Of a stretch of 26,156 nt of DNA, positions 1 through 8,478 are shown piece by piece. How positions within the stretch are numbered: position 1 is the stretch's first letter; every line of letters starts with the position of its first letter. The stretch is from an uncultured Clostridia bacterium (GTDB lineage: Bacteria; Bacillota; Clostridia; TANB77; CAG-508), in NCBI GenBank assembly GCA_934153805.1, contig CAKPFO010000015.1, forward strand, positions 1 to 26,156. Direction: 5' to 3'. The notes beneath the pieces are model-generated. The model was not told where the DNA came from. It saw only the letters and a list, made by a program, of their open reading frames with translations, and searched no databases. Made by a program: the position numbers and the translations under genes.

Positions 1-1737
1 AAAGGAACAAACAAAACAGGAGAATATACATTTACAGGATTAGAACAAAACAAAGAGTTTAAAGTAAAAGTAGAAGTGGAAAACAAAAATGGAACAGCAG
101 AAAAAGAAACAAGCATAATAAGGACAGTGACAGTAGCAGAGCTAACACAAGCAGACCTAGAATTCACATATAATCCAAATAATTGGACTAAAGATAAAAT
201 AGTAGTAACAGTAAATGCAAAAATAGAGTTACCAGAAGGCTATACATTACAAACAAGTAAAGATATGACAAAATGGGAAAATACAACAACACAAGAATTT
301 GCAGAAAATGGATATATGTATGTACGTTTATATGATGGCACTAATGGAGGAAATTATGCAGTAGGAGAAGTAACTAAAATAGATAAAGATGCTCCAACAA
401 ATGTAAGTATAACAGCAGGAAATGTAAATAATAAAATAATAACATTAACAGCAAATGGAAAAGATAGTGCAAGTAAAATAAAAGAGTATCAATTCTATGT
501 AGATGGAAAACTAGAAAAAACAGTAACAACAGCAGAAGAAAGTACAACCTATAATTATACAAGCACATTTGGAGACCACACAGGATATGTAGTAGTTGTA
601 GATAATGCAGAAAATAAAACAACATCAAGTACAATTAATTTTAGTGACTACTCAATAAAAACAGTACAAGAGATGGCAACATTTAGAAATAGTGTAAATA
701 ACGGAACCACATATGAAGGAAAAACAGTAACATTATTAAATGATATAGACTTAAACAGTGTATGTAGTGCAAGTATCGGCAGTTGGGAGCCTATAGGGAC
801 AGTGGAAAATAAATTTAGGGGAAAGTTTAATGGAAATAGCAAAAATATAAAAAATTTATACATAGATGCCTCAAGTAGTTTTCAAGGATTATTTGGCTTT
901 ATAGAGCAAGGTGAAATTTTGAATGTAAATGTTTATGGTAGTATAACTAATACACAAACACATACAGGAGGAATAGTAGGAATGATTAAAAATGGAAAAA
1001 TAGAAAATTGTAAAAACTATTCAAATGTTACTGCAGATTCAAGTTTCTCTGACGTACCAAGAGTGCAGGTAGCAGGAATTATAGGATATGCCGAAGGAAC
1101 AGATATAAAAAAATGCATAAATTATGGTGAAATTACTAGTAAAGGAGGAGGCTACATAGGAGGAATTATAGCAAGTTCATGGGGAAATGGAAAAGTAATT
1201 GAAGACTGTATAAACTATGGGAAAATTACAGGATATGAAGGAATTGCAATTGGGGGAATCGTTGGAAATGCAGGACAAATTATAATACAGAGATGTGCAA
1301 ATAAAAATACAGTTATTACTGAAAAAGGAGCTTGCCAAGGAGGAATAGTAGGTGGAATATGGCAAGATTCTGGAGGTAAGATTATCGATTGTTATAATAT
1401 AGGAAGAATAGAAGGAAAAAATATAATTTCAGGAATATGTGGAGAAAATAAATCAAATATAGATATAGAAAATTGTTATACAATAGGACAGATTGTAGCA
1501 AAAACTGATGCCAGTGCATTAGCAAATGAGCATAATGGAGCAATTGCAAATATAGAGAATAGCTATTTCCTAAATACATGTGGGGCAGCAGGAAGTGGAA
1601 CATCAAAAACAGAAACAGAACTAAGAGGTTTAGCTTCTACTCTTGGAAGTGAATGGGTAGCAGATGAAAAAGATACTACAACAGGGAAATGGAAATATAA
1701 CAATGGATATCCAATTTTAAAATTTGAAATAAAATAG
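1..1737 (+). CDS. Secreted GLUG-repeat surface protein (5' end missing)
   Basis: The frame is open from the first base of the window, so the start and any signal or pilin-like N-terminus lie upstream; the GTG at 76 is only an internal codon. About 578 residues are visible. The N-terminal 200 or so look like fibronectin/Ig-type beta domains (TFTGLEQNKEFKVKVEVEN; later DKDAPTNVSITAG and YQFYVDGKLEKTV). From about residue 220 come repeats of the GLUG type, with recurrent GGIVG, GGIIAS and SGICG turns each followed by I-x-x-C-x-N/T-x-G segments. Such repeats form extracellular beta-solenoids in adhesins and surface proteins of gut Firmicutes. The protein ends KFEIK with no LPxTG anchor, so cell attachment, if any, must be through the missing N-terminus. 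The use of ACA, GCA and ATA codons resembles the pilin-like gene at 20393. Function as an adhesin is inferred; the GLUG assignment is from motif resemblance. Confidence 0.75.
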   Translation, partial: KGTNKTGEYTFTGLEQNKEFKVKVEVENKNGTAEKETSIIRTVTVAELTQADLEFTYNPNNWTKDKIVVTVNAKIELPEGYTLQTSKDMTKWENTTTQEFAENGYMYVRLYDGTNGGNYAVGEVTKIDKDAPTNVSITAGNVNNKIITLTANGKDSASKIKEYQFYVDGKLEKTVTTAEESTTYNYTSTFGDHTGYVVVVDNAENKTTSSTINFSDYSIKTVQEMATFRNSVNNGTTYEGKTVTLLNDIDLNSVCSASIGSWEPIGTVENKFRGKFNGNSKNIKNLYIDASSSFQGLFGFIEQGEILNVNVYGSITNTQTHTGGIVGMIKNGKIENCKNYSNVTADSSFSDVPRVQVAGIIGYAEGTDIKKCINYGEITSKGGGYIGGIIASSWGNGKVIEDCINYGKITGYEGIAIGGIVGNAGQIIIQRCANKNTVITEKGACQGGIVGGIWQDSGGKIIDCYNIGRIEGKNIISGICGENKSNIDIENCYTIGQIVAKTDASALANEHNGAIANIENSYFLNTCGAAGSGTSKTETELRGLASTLGSEWVADEKDTTTGKWKYNNGYPILKFEIK

Positions 1738-1767
1738 AAAGAACAATAAAGCACAAATAGAAAAAAT

Positions 1768-1803
1768 AAAAGCAATTACTTTTTTACATTAGTAATTGCT
1801 TTT
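1768..1803. terminator. Bidirectional intrinsic terminator
   Basis: A 13-base stem (AAAAGCAATTACT with AGTAATTGCTTTT) closes over a short T/A loop. It is followed by a T-rich run on the plus strand and preceded by an A-rich run that would be a U-tract on the minus strand. It separates the convergent ends of the GLUG protein gene and the tetR gene. Confidence 0.75.
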
Positions 1804-1810
1804 ATTTTTT

Positions 1811-2413
1811 CTATTTAACCCTATTATTCTCAATAAATCCTCTAATAGTCTCATATAAATAAGGCTTAAATTCATTAATAGAAAGCGGTTTTTTAAATAA
1901 TATAGAATGGTAGCAAGTAGAACTAACTAACTCTACTATCATGAATAATGTTATATTAGGGTCTTTCAAATTATATTCTTTAGCGTTTTGTAAAAATAAT
2001 TTATAAAATCCATTATCATCATTTTCACTATCTATACATAGCTTATGAACTGTTTGATTGTATATCCCCCAAGACAAGTTTTTGGCAATAAATTTTAATA
2101 GATTTGGCGTTTTATTTAATTCATCTATGACATAATTTATTACATAAATTACCTGGTCAGGGAAATTTTCTATATAATTATTTTTTAAAGATTGAACAGC
2201 ATCATTAAAAAGTTTTGCGGCTTTTCTAGAAATTAAAATATCTCTAAGCTCATATTTATCTTTAAAGTATAAATAAAAAGTACCTTTAGCTACATTTGCA
2301 TTATCTACAATTTCTTGAATTGATGTGTCTGTTATACCTTTTTCTGTGAATAGTTTAAAAGCTGTATCTAACAGACGAGTTTCTTTATTTTTTTCTACAT
2401 TATTATTTTCCAT
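1811..2413 (-). CDS. TetR-family transcriptional repressor
   Basis: A 200-residue protein with the classic TetR N-terminus: a helix-turn-helix in residues 12-58 (LLDTAFKLFTEKG, TDTSIQEIVDNANVAKGTFYLYFKDK) followed by an all-helical ligand-binding domain. The ATG is preceded by AGGAG with 9-10 bases spacing. It is divergent from an MMPL exporter, and near-identical 11-bp motifs with GAC...GTC symmetry lie on its own -35 box and twice on the exporter promoter. The likely role is ligand-responsive repression of the exporter operon together with autorepression. The ligand cannot be deduced; fatty acids, bile acids, membrane-active compounds or drugs are typical for such pairs. Family assignment is secure from sequence; target assignment is inferred from operator placement. 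Confidence 0.9.
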   Translation of the reverse strand: MENNNVEKNKETRLLDTAFKLFTEKGITDTSIQEIVDNANVAKGTFYLYFKDKYELRDILISRKAAKLFNDAVQSLKNNYIENFPDQVIYVINYVIDELNKTPNLLKFIAKNLSWGIYNQTVHKLCIDSENDDNGFYKLFLQNAKEYNLKDPNITLFMIVELVSSTCYHSILFKKPLSINEFKPYLYETIRGFIENNRVK

Positions 2414-2467
2414 TTTATATTATCTCCTTTTGTTACAGAATTAAAAACCTTATCAGTAACTATGTAT

Positions 2468-2496
2468 ATTATGACATATTTTAGACGATTGGTCAA
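2468..2496 (-). promoter_or_regulatory. tetR promoter with overlapping operator 1
   Basis: Read on the minus strand: TTGACC, 17 bases, CATAAT, a good sigma-A promoter. The palindromic motif GACGATTGGTC (2484-2494, plus-strand reading) overlaps the -35 element, so binding would block the promoter. The motif matches the two found at 2610 and 2649 upstream of the exporter. Confidence 0.65.
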
Positions 2497-2607
2497 TATA
2501 CTTTAAAGAATTATAGATAAATTGGCTAGAAAAAAGAGATGAAAAGAGCTATATCCAAGCAAAAATACTAAATAATAACAAATTTAGAAATAAATATAAA
2601 AAAGATA

Positions 2608-2661
2608 TTGACTAATGGTCATAAAGAGAGTATAATAAAAAACGAAATGACCGTTAGTCAT
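2608..2661 (+). promoter_or_regulatory. Exporter promoter with operators 2 and 3
   Basis: TTGACT (2608-2613), a 17-base spacer and TATAAT (2631-2636) form a near-consensus sigma-A promoter. Operator 2, GACTAATGGTC (2610-2620), overlaps the -35 box. Operator 3, GACCGTTAGTC (2649-2659), lies downstream of the predicted start point in opposite orientation, 39 bp centre to centre. With operator 1, these define a consensus GACTAAYGGTC with half-sites GAC...GTC. Binding by the adjacent TetR protein is inferred. Confidence 0.65.
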
Positions 2662-2680
2662 AAAAGAAAGGAGAATGAAT

Positions 2681-4747
2681 ATGAATAAATTTGGAGAATT
2701 CATATGTAAAAGAAGAAAAATAATTTTAGTACTTAGTATATTACTAATAATTCCAGCAATATTAGGTATGAAAGCAACTAAAATTAATTATGACATACTT
2801 GTTTATCTTCCAGATGATATAGAAACAATCCAAGGAGAAAACATATTGTCAGAAGATTTTAATATGGGAGCGTTTTCAGTAATTATATTAGATGATATGA
2901 AAACAAAAGACATATTAAAATTAGAAGATAAAATAAAAGAAATTGAAGAGGTGCAAAAAGTAATCAGTACAGCAGATGTATTAGGAACAGATATACCAAC
3001 AAGCATGATTTCAAACGATATAAAAGACAAGGTATATAAAGACGGTTCAACAATGATGCTAGTTACTTTTAGAGATGGAATTTCAGAAGACTCAACAGTA
3101 AAAGCAGTAGAAACAATAAGAAAAATAACAGATGAAAAATGTAAAGTAAGTGGTATGACATCTACACTTATAGATACAAGAAACTTATCAGATTCTGAGG
3201 TTGCAATATATGTAGTTATAGCAGTTATACTATGCTTACTAGTACTAGAAATAGCACTAGACTCATATGCAGTACCAGTATTTATACTACTAAATATAGG
3301 AATTGCAATTTTATATAATATGGGAACTAACATTGCACTAGGACAAATATCATATATTACAAAAGCAATTAGTGCTGTTTTACAATTAGGTGTAACAATG
3401 GACTTTGCAATATTCTTGTATCATAGCTATATGCAAGAAAAGCAAACACATACCTCAAAAGATGAAGCAATGGCAAGTGCAATATCTAAAACATTAACAT
3501 CTGTAGTAGGAAGTTCACTTACAACTATAGCAGGTTTCTTAGCACTATGCAGTATGAATCTTACACTTGGAAGAGATATTGGTTTAGTAATGGCAAAAGG
3601 TGTTTTATTAGGAGTAATAAGTGTTGTTACAATATTGCCAGCTATGTTATTACAATTTGATAATTTAATAGAGAAAACTAAACATAAAGAGATATTACCT
3701 AAATTTACTAAAGTAAGAGACTTTACAATAAAACATTATAAATTAATTGCAATTATGTTTGTTATTATTCTTCCAATTGCATTATTTGGATATAATAGAA
3801 CACAATCATATTACAACTTAGATAAATCTTTACCAACATATTTGGATAGCGTAGAAGCTAATAATGAATTAAAAGAGAAATTTAATATGGTTTCTACAGA
3901 ATTACTTTTAGTAGATAAAAATTTACCAAGTAGTAAGGTAAAAGAAATGACAGATAAAATAGAAGCATTACCAGGAATAGAATGGACATTAGGAGCTTCT
4001 AAATTACAAGAAGCAGGTATACCAAAAGATGTATTACCAGATGATATAAAATCAATTTTTGAAAATGACAAATATCAATTAATAATTATAAATTCTAACT
4101 ACGAGATGGCAACAGATGAATTAAATAGCCAAGTAGATGAAATTAACAATATAATTAAACAATATGATGAAAATGCAATGCTTGCAGGAGAAGGACCTCT
4201 TATGAAGGACTTAGTACAAATAGCAGACCATGACTTTAATAGTGTAAACACAGTTTCTATTGCAATAATATTCTTAATAATGATATTTGTTTTAAAATCA
4301 ATATCATTACCAGTTATATTAATTATGGTAATAGAGTTTGCAATATTTATAAATATGGGAATTCCATATTACACAAATGTAACTTTACCATTTGTAGCAT
4401 CTATAGTAATAGGAACTATCCAATTAGGAGCAACAATAGATTATGCAATATTAATTACTACAAAATATATAACAAATAGAAAAGAAGGAAAAGACAAGAA
4501 AGAGGCTGTAACAGAAGCGTTAGGAACATCTATTAGTTCAATTGTTGTAAGTGGACTATGTTTCTTTGGAGCAACATTTGGAGTAGGTGTATACTCAAAA
4601 ATAGAAATGATTGGTTCTTTGTGTACATTAATGTCTAGGGGAGCTATTATAAGTATGCTTACAGTAATTTTAGCATTACCAGCATTTTTAATAATTTTTG
4701 ATAAATTAATTTGTAAAACTACAATAGGTATGAGAGATATAAAATAG
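2681..4747 (+). CDS. MMPL/RND-type membrane exporter
   Basis: A protein of about 688 residues with the two-fold MMPL (RND superfamily) layout. There is a cytoplasmic N-terminus (KFGEFICKRRK), a first transmembrane helix, an extracellular loop (NYDILVYLPDD), and a bundle of about five helices beginning near residue 165. The second half repeats this plan, starting near residue 350 (HYKLIAIMFVIILPIALFGYN...YYNLDKSLPTYLDS) and finishing with another helix bundle. Charged or polar residues typical of proton relay sit in the repeated segments TMDFAIFLYHSY and TIDYAILITTKY. The ATG at 2681 is preferred over the one at 2675 because AAGGAG ends only one base before 2675 but seven before 2681. Such proteins export lipids, lipopeptides or hydrophobic toxins using proton motive force. 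It is followed after 15 bases by a secreted partner gene, probably in one transcript controlled by the TetR protein. The substrate is unknown. Confidence 0.88.
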   Translation: MNKFGEFICKRRKIILVLSILLIIPAILGMKATKINYDILVYLPDDIETIQGENILSEDFNMGAFSVIILDDMKTKDILKLEDKIKEIEEVQKVISTADVLGTDIPTSMISNDIKDKVYKDGSTMMLVTFRDGISEDSTVKAVETIRKITDEKCKVSGMTSTLIDTRNLSDSEVAIYVVIAVILCLLVLEIALDSYAVPVFILLNIGIAILYNMGTNIALGQISYITKAISAVLQLGVTMDFAIFLYHSYMQEKQTHTSKDEAMASAISKTLTSVVGSSLTTIAGFLALCSMNLTLGRDIGLVMAKGVLLGVISVVTILPAMLLQFDNLIEKTKHKEILPKFTKVRDFTIKHYKLIAIMFVIILPIALFGYNRTQSYYNLDKSLPTYLDSVEANNELKEKFNMVSTELLLVDKNLPSSKVKEMTDKIEALPGIEWTLGASKLQEAGIPKDVLPDDIKSIFENDKYQLIIINSNYEMATDELNSQVDEINNIIKQYDENAMLAGEGPLMKDLVQIADHDFNSVNTVSIAIIFLIMIFVLKSISLPVILIMVIEFAIFINMGIPYYTNVTLPFVASIVIGTIQLGATIDYAILITTKYITNRKEGKDKKEAVTEALGTSISSIVVSGLCFFGATFGVGVYSKIEMIGSLCTLMSRGAIISMLTVILALPAFLIIFDKLICKTTIGMRDIK

Positions 4748-4762
4748 AAAGGATTGATATTT

Positions 4763-6613
4763 ATGAATAAGAAAATAATAAAAGTAACATCTAGTTTATT
4801 ATTAGCTACAATGGTAGCATATACTACACCAACATTTGCTTTTACTAAAGAAGAAACAGTATATTCTAAAACAAAGAGTAATGGAGAAACTTATCAAACA
4901 ATAGTAAGTACACATTTAAAAAATGGCGATGAAGAAGATATTTTAAAAGATTTAACAGATTTGATTAATATAGAAAATACAAACGGAGATGAAACATTTA
5001 CACAAAATGGAGAAGAACTAACATGGAATGCAAATGGTTCTGATATATATTATCAAGGTGAAAGCAAAAAAGAATTACCAATAAAATGCAAAATAACATA
5101 TACATTAGATGGTAAAGAAATAAGTGCAGAAGATTTAGCAGGAAAAAGTGGAAAAGTAAAAATTACAATAGAATATGAAAACGAAGATGCACATGAAGTA
5201 TATATAAATGGTAGAAAACAAACTTTATACACACCATTTACTGTAGCATGTGGAACAATTTTCAAAAATACAGAAAATAAAAACATAGAAATAACAAATG
5301 GTAAAATAGTTAATGATGGAACTAAAACTATGGTATTAGGAATTGCTTTACCAGGAATGCAAGAAAGTTTAAATATTTCTAGTAAAACAGTAAATTTACC
5401 AAATAAAGTAGAAATTTCTATGGAAACATCAAAATTTGAGCAAAATAATATTATAACATTTGTAACTCCAAAAATATTTGACGAAAGTATATCTTTTAGC
5501 AAATTAAATGAATTATATAGTAAAGTAGATGAAATTCAAAATGCTAGTAAACAACTAGAAGAAGGTGCTAACGCATTAAAAGAAGGAACTGCAGAATTTG
5601 CAGATAAATCACAAGAATTTAATAATGCTATGAAACAGTTAGAGACAGGAACTACTAAATTAAATTCAGGTGTAGATGCTGTAAGTGCAGGATTAAACGA
5701 ATTAGGAACAGGTGTATCACAAGGTAAAACAAAAGCTACAACAGCATTAGCAGCTAGTGCAAAAACTCTATCAGAAGGAATTGATAAAATTATAGAAGGT
5801 AAAGATACAGAAATTAAGGCAATAAAAGCTCAAGTAATAGAAGGAGCAAATGCTGAGTTAAAGAAAGGACTTACAACAACTACAACAGATGCAAATGGAA
5901 AAGTAAGCTTAAGTGTTGGAGATGGAGCAAAACAAATCGCCGCAGGCACATTACAAGGAGTATTACAAAATGAACAATTTTTAGAGAGCACGGGAATAGA
6001 ATTAACAGATGCTCAAAAGGCAGCATTAGTAAGTGCTCTAAAATCAAGCATGGACACAACAACATTAGAAACAGGAATAAAAAATGCAGTAGATAAAGTA
6101 ACTGCAAAACAAGAAGCTGGTTTAGATTTAATAAACAATAATGAAGCTGGAGTAAAAGCAGGACTTACAACATTAAAAACACAAGCAGGAGCAAACATAA
6201 ATGCAGGAATAAAACAAATATCAGATGGATTTGATGAAATAAGCACAGGCGTTTCTAAAATAAGTAAAGGAACAGATACTTTAAAATCTGGAACAGCAAC
6301 ATTAGCAAGTTCAACAAAAATGTTAGTAAATGCAAACGATAGCTTAACAGCTGCAAGTGTAGATATTAAAGATGGTGCTTATGAACTTGCAACTGGAGTA
6401 GAAAAATTTAACACAGAAGCTATTAATAAAATATGTAGCTACATCAATTCAAATGTAAAAGATATAGCTACTCGTGCAGAAAAATTACAAGAATTAGCAG
6501 AAGAATATGAAGGATTTTCTAAATCAAGTGAAGATACAAATAAAGAAACAAAATTTATTATAGTAACAGATAGTATAAAAGCAAAGAAAGATGAACAAGA
6601 AGAGAATAATTAA
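4763..6613 (+). CDS. Secreted coiled-coil partner of the MMPL exporter
   Basis: A protein of about 616 residues starting at the ATG at 4763, nine bases after AAAGGA; the in-frame TTG at 4754 sits almost on the ribosome site. An N-terminal signal peptide (MNKKIIKVTSSLLLATMVAY, likely cut after TPTFA) is followed by a beta-rich domain to about residue 240. Next comes a long helical region in which G-T, S-G and A-G pairs recur at 7- or 11-residue steps (LEEGANALKEG, LETGTTKLNSG, ISTGVSKISKG, LKSGTATLASS). This periodic pattern resembles the X-x-x-L-x-x-G helical repeats of YhgE/Pip-like proteins, but no C-terminal membrane helices are present and the protein ends in a charged tail. Its place directly after the exporter suggests a periplasmic-like extracytoplasmic adaptor or stalk. 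That function is inferred; no precise family is recognised. Confidence 0.75.
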   Translation: MNKKIIKVTSSLLLATMVAYTTPTFAFTKEETVYSKTKSNGETYQTIVSTHLKNGDEEDILKDLTDLINIENTNGDETFTQNGEELTWNANGSDIYYQGESKKELPIKCKITYTLDGKEISAEDLAGKSGKVKITIEYENEDAHEVYINGRKQTLYTPFTVACGTIFKNTENKNIEITNGKIVNDGTKTMVLGIALPGMQESLNISSKTVNLPNKVEISMETSKFEQNNIITFVTPKIFDESISFSKLNELYSKVDEIQNASKQLEEGANALKEGTAEFADKSQEFNNAMKQLETGTTKLNSGVDAVSAGLNELGTGVSQGKTKATTALAASAKTLSEGIDKIIEGKDTEIKAIKAQVIEGANAELKKGLTTTTTDANGKVSLSVGDGAKQIAAGTLQGVLQNEQFLESTGIELTDAQKAALVSALKSSMDTTTLETGIKNAVDKVTAKQEAGLDLINNNEAGVKAGLTTLKTQAGANINAGIKQISDGFDEISTGVSKISKGTDTLKSGTATLASSTKMLVNANDSLTAASVDIKDGAYELATGVEKFNTEAINKICSYINSNVKDIATRAEKLQELAEEYEGFSKSSEDTNKETKFIIVTDSIKAKKDEQEENN

Positions 6614-6667
6614 AAGTGGCAATGTGACAGTGGGTACGGAGATTTTGGCAACCAAAATAAAAAATAT

Positions 6668-6699
6668 AAAGGCCAGTAGTTGTAAAACTGCTGGCCTTT
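6668..6699. terminator. Stem-loop terminator after exporter operon
   Basis: A 12-base stem (AAAGGCCAGTAG with CTGCTGGCCTTT, one G-U pair) surrounds the loop TTGTAAAA. The T-run is short (TTT then GTGATATT), so termination may be partial and could let some transcription into the phosphorylase gene. Confidence 0.55.
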
Positions 6700-6744
6700 G
6701 TGATATTATAAACACATATAACCTAAAAGGGGGAATTTTAACAA

Positions 6745-8040
6745 ATGAATATATTAGACATTATTGCTAAAAAAAGAGATAATAAGAAATTAGCCAAAGA
6801 AGAAATTAACTATTTTATAGAAGAATATACAAAAGGAAACATTACAGACTATCAAGCAGCAGCTCTTGTTATGGCAATATTTATAAATGGAATGGATGAT
6901 GAAGAAATCACAAATTTAACACTTGCAATGGCATATTCTGGAGAAATTTTAGATTTGTCAGAATTAGGAACTGTTGTAGATAAACATTCAACAGGAGGAG
7001 TTGGAGATAAAGTAACATTAATTTTAATGCCAATAGTGGCAGCTCTGGGAGTACCAGTTGCAAAAATGTCAGGAAGAGGACTAGGCTTTACTGGTGGAAC
7101 AGCAGATAAACTAGAAAGTATACCAGGCTATAGTATAGATATTTCGATAGAAGAATTTAAGCAAAATATTAAAGATATAGGAATCAGTCTTATGACACAA
7201 ACTAAAAATTTAGCACCAGCAGATAAAAAAATATATGCTTTAAGAGATACAATAGCATGTACAAATAGTATTCCACTAATTAGTTCTAGTATTATGAGTA
7301 AAAAGATAGCGGCAGGAGCAAATAAAGTAGTGTTAGATGTAACTTGCGGAAGCGGAGCATTTATGAAAAACATAAAAGATGCAGAAAAACTTTCAAAGCA
7401 AATGAGTAGAATAGGAAAACTTGCAGGAAAAGAAACAATCTGTGTTATAACAAATATGGAAGAACCTTTAGGCTATGCAATAGGAAATAATTTGGAAGTA
7501 ATAGAGGCAATAGAAGCACTAAAAGGAAATATGCAAGAAGATGTAAAGCAAGTAGTGCTAGAATTAGGAGCATATATTTTAAAATTAGCAGGTAAAGGAG
7601 ATAACATACAAGAAAATAAAGAAAAAATGCTAGATGTTATAAAAAATGGAAGGGCATATAAAAAATTTGTAGAGCTTGTAGAAAAACAAGGCGGAGATGT
7701 AACATATATAAAAGATATTAGCAAATTTGAAAAAGCAAAATATCAAATAGAAATATGTAGTAAAGAAGATGGATTCATTTCAGAAATAAATGCTGAAGAA
7801 ATAGGAAAGCTAGCATCAAGATTAGGTGCAGGAAGAATGAAAAAAGAAGACAGCATAGATTATCAAGCAGGTGTGATTTTACATAAGAAAGTAGCAGACA
7901 AGGTACAAAAAGGGGAAAAAATAGCAACATTATATACTAATAAAGAAGATAAAATAGAAGAAAAAAATAATGTAACTAATATTATAAAAATTTCAAAAAT
8001 AAAACCTAAAAAGATAAAGCCAGTACTAAAAGTGTGCTAA
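6745..8040 (+). CDS. pdp: Pyrimidine-nucleoside phosphorylase
   Basis: The 431 residues match the length of the family. It reversibly phosphorolyses uridine, thymidine and deoxyuridine to the base plus (deoxy)ribose-1-phosphate in the cytoplasm, the first step of pyrimidine nucleoside salvage. The phosphate-binding segment KHSTGGVGDK is at residues 80-89 and the family signature SGRGLGFTGGTADKLE follows at 109-124. The N-terminal helical domain, central alpha/beta domain and C-terminal alpha/beta subdomain (SRLGAGRMKKEDSIDYQAG) are all present, and the end is slightly extended by a lysine-rich tail (KISKIKPKKIKPVLKVC). AAGGGGG precedes the ATG by 11 bases. It appears to be a single-gene unit between two hairpins rather than in the usual deoxyribose operon. 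Thymidine phosphorylase (DeoA) is the closest alternative; the pyrimidine form is usual in Firmicutes. Confidence 0.93.
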   Translation: MNILDIIAKKRDNKKLAKEEINYFIEEYTKGNITDYQAAALVMAIFINGMDDEEITNLTLAMAYSGEILDLSELGTVVDKHSTGGVGDKVTLILMPIVAALGVPVAKMSGRGLGFTGGTADKLESIPGYSIDISIEEFKQNIKDIGISLMTQTKNLAPADKKIYALRDTIACTNSIPLISSSIMSKKIAAGANKVVLDVTCGSGAFMKNIKDAEKLSKQMSRIGKLAGKETICVITNMEEPLGYAIGNNLEVIEAIEALKGNMQEDVKQVVLELGAYILKLAGKGDNIQENKEKMLDVIKNGRAYKKFVELVEKQGGDVTYIKDISKFEKAKYQIEICSKEDGFISEINAEEIGKLASRLGAGRMKKEDSIDYQAGVILHKKVADKVQKGEKIATLYTNKEDKIEEKNNVTNIIKISKIKPKKIKPVLKVC

Positions 8041-8085
8041 AAATAAACTGCTAATAGAGAAAAACTATTAGCAGTTTATTTTTAA
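8041..8085. terminator. Bidirectional terminator between pdp and zinc-ribbon gene
   Basis: A 17-base perfect stem (8041-8057 with 8065-8081) containing AACTGCTAATAG closes over a seven-base loop, with T-runs on both sides. The last codons of the minus-strand gene lie inside it. Confidence 0.8.
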
Positions 8086-8292
8086 GTTATCATCAGATAA
8101 AAAACGATTTAAATTTTTCATAGAAATTCCAGTATCTGTAGATAATGTTTCTAAAGAAGATGGAACCTCATTGTTTTGTAAAAATGTTTTTAATGTTGAT
8201 TGCTCTAAAGCATCTTTAGATTCACAATTTGGACAAACATTATTTGAAGTTGTATAAAAAGCACCACAACGACAGCATCTATTTAATTCCAT
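8068..8292 (-). CDS. Small zinc-ribbon protein, YvyF/flagellar-region-like
   Basis: A 74-residue protein with two CxxC pairs (Cys6/Cys9 and Cys20/Cys23) forming a likely zinc ribbon. A short helical and helix-turn-helix-like tail follows (LETLSTDTGISMKNLNRFLSDDN). The layout of N-terminal ribbon, 'LKxFLxxN' linker and 'TGISxKxLxRFL' tail resembles the small TIGR03826/YvyF proteins encoded in flagellar regions of Firmicutes. No flagellar gene is present here, so a motility role is not supported by context. AAGGAGGG precedes the ATG by about six bases, confirming it is a real gene. The stop codon lies within the terminator shared with pdp. Function is unknown; the family resemblance is from memory of the pattern only. 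Confidence 0.7.
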   Translation of the reverse strand: MELNRCCRCGAFYTTSNNVCPNCESKDALEQSTLKTFLQNNEVPSSLETLSTDTGISMKNLNRFLSDDNLKINC

Positions 8293-8440
8293 AACAATCC
8301 CTCCTTATGCTATAAATACGCGATATTTATTTTTCGACTTCATTCTATCATAAACGATAAAAAATATAAAGAGGTATTTTGAAAAAATAGTTGTATTTAA
8401 ATGAAAAATATTATATAGTAAAGATAGAAAAAAATGAGAA

Positions 8441-8478
8441 AGGGGAGTATGTTATATAACATACAAAGTATAATATGA
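8441..8478 (+). promoter_or_regulatory. Shine-Dalgarno separated from ATG by a perfect hairpin
   Basis: The ribosome site AGGGGAG (8441-8447) is 27 bases from the ATG at 8475, far beyond normal spacing. The gap holds a perfect 18-base palindrome, GTATGTTATATAACATAC (8447-8464). If this folds, the effective spacing becomes about ten bases. An alternative reading is a nine-residue leader ORF (ATG at 8449, MLYNIQSII) whose TGA overlaps the gene's ATG as ATGA. Confidence 0.5.

Noticed and set aside
374..863. Minus-strand reading frames opposite the GLUG gene and similar leucine-rich frames elsewhere
   Set aside because: They arise from the low-complexity A-rich codons of the real plus-strand genes, lack ribosome sites and have repetitive Leu/Phe/Ser composition.
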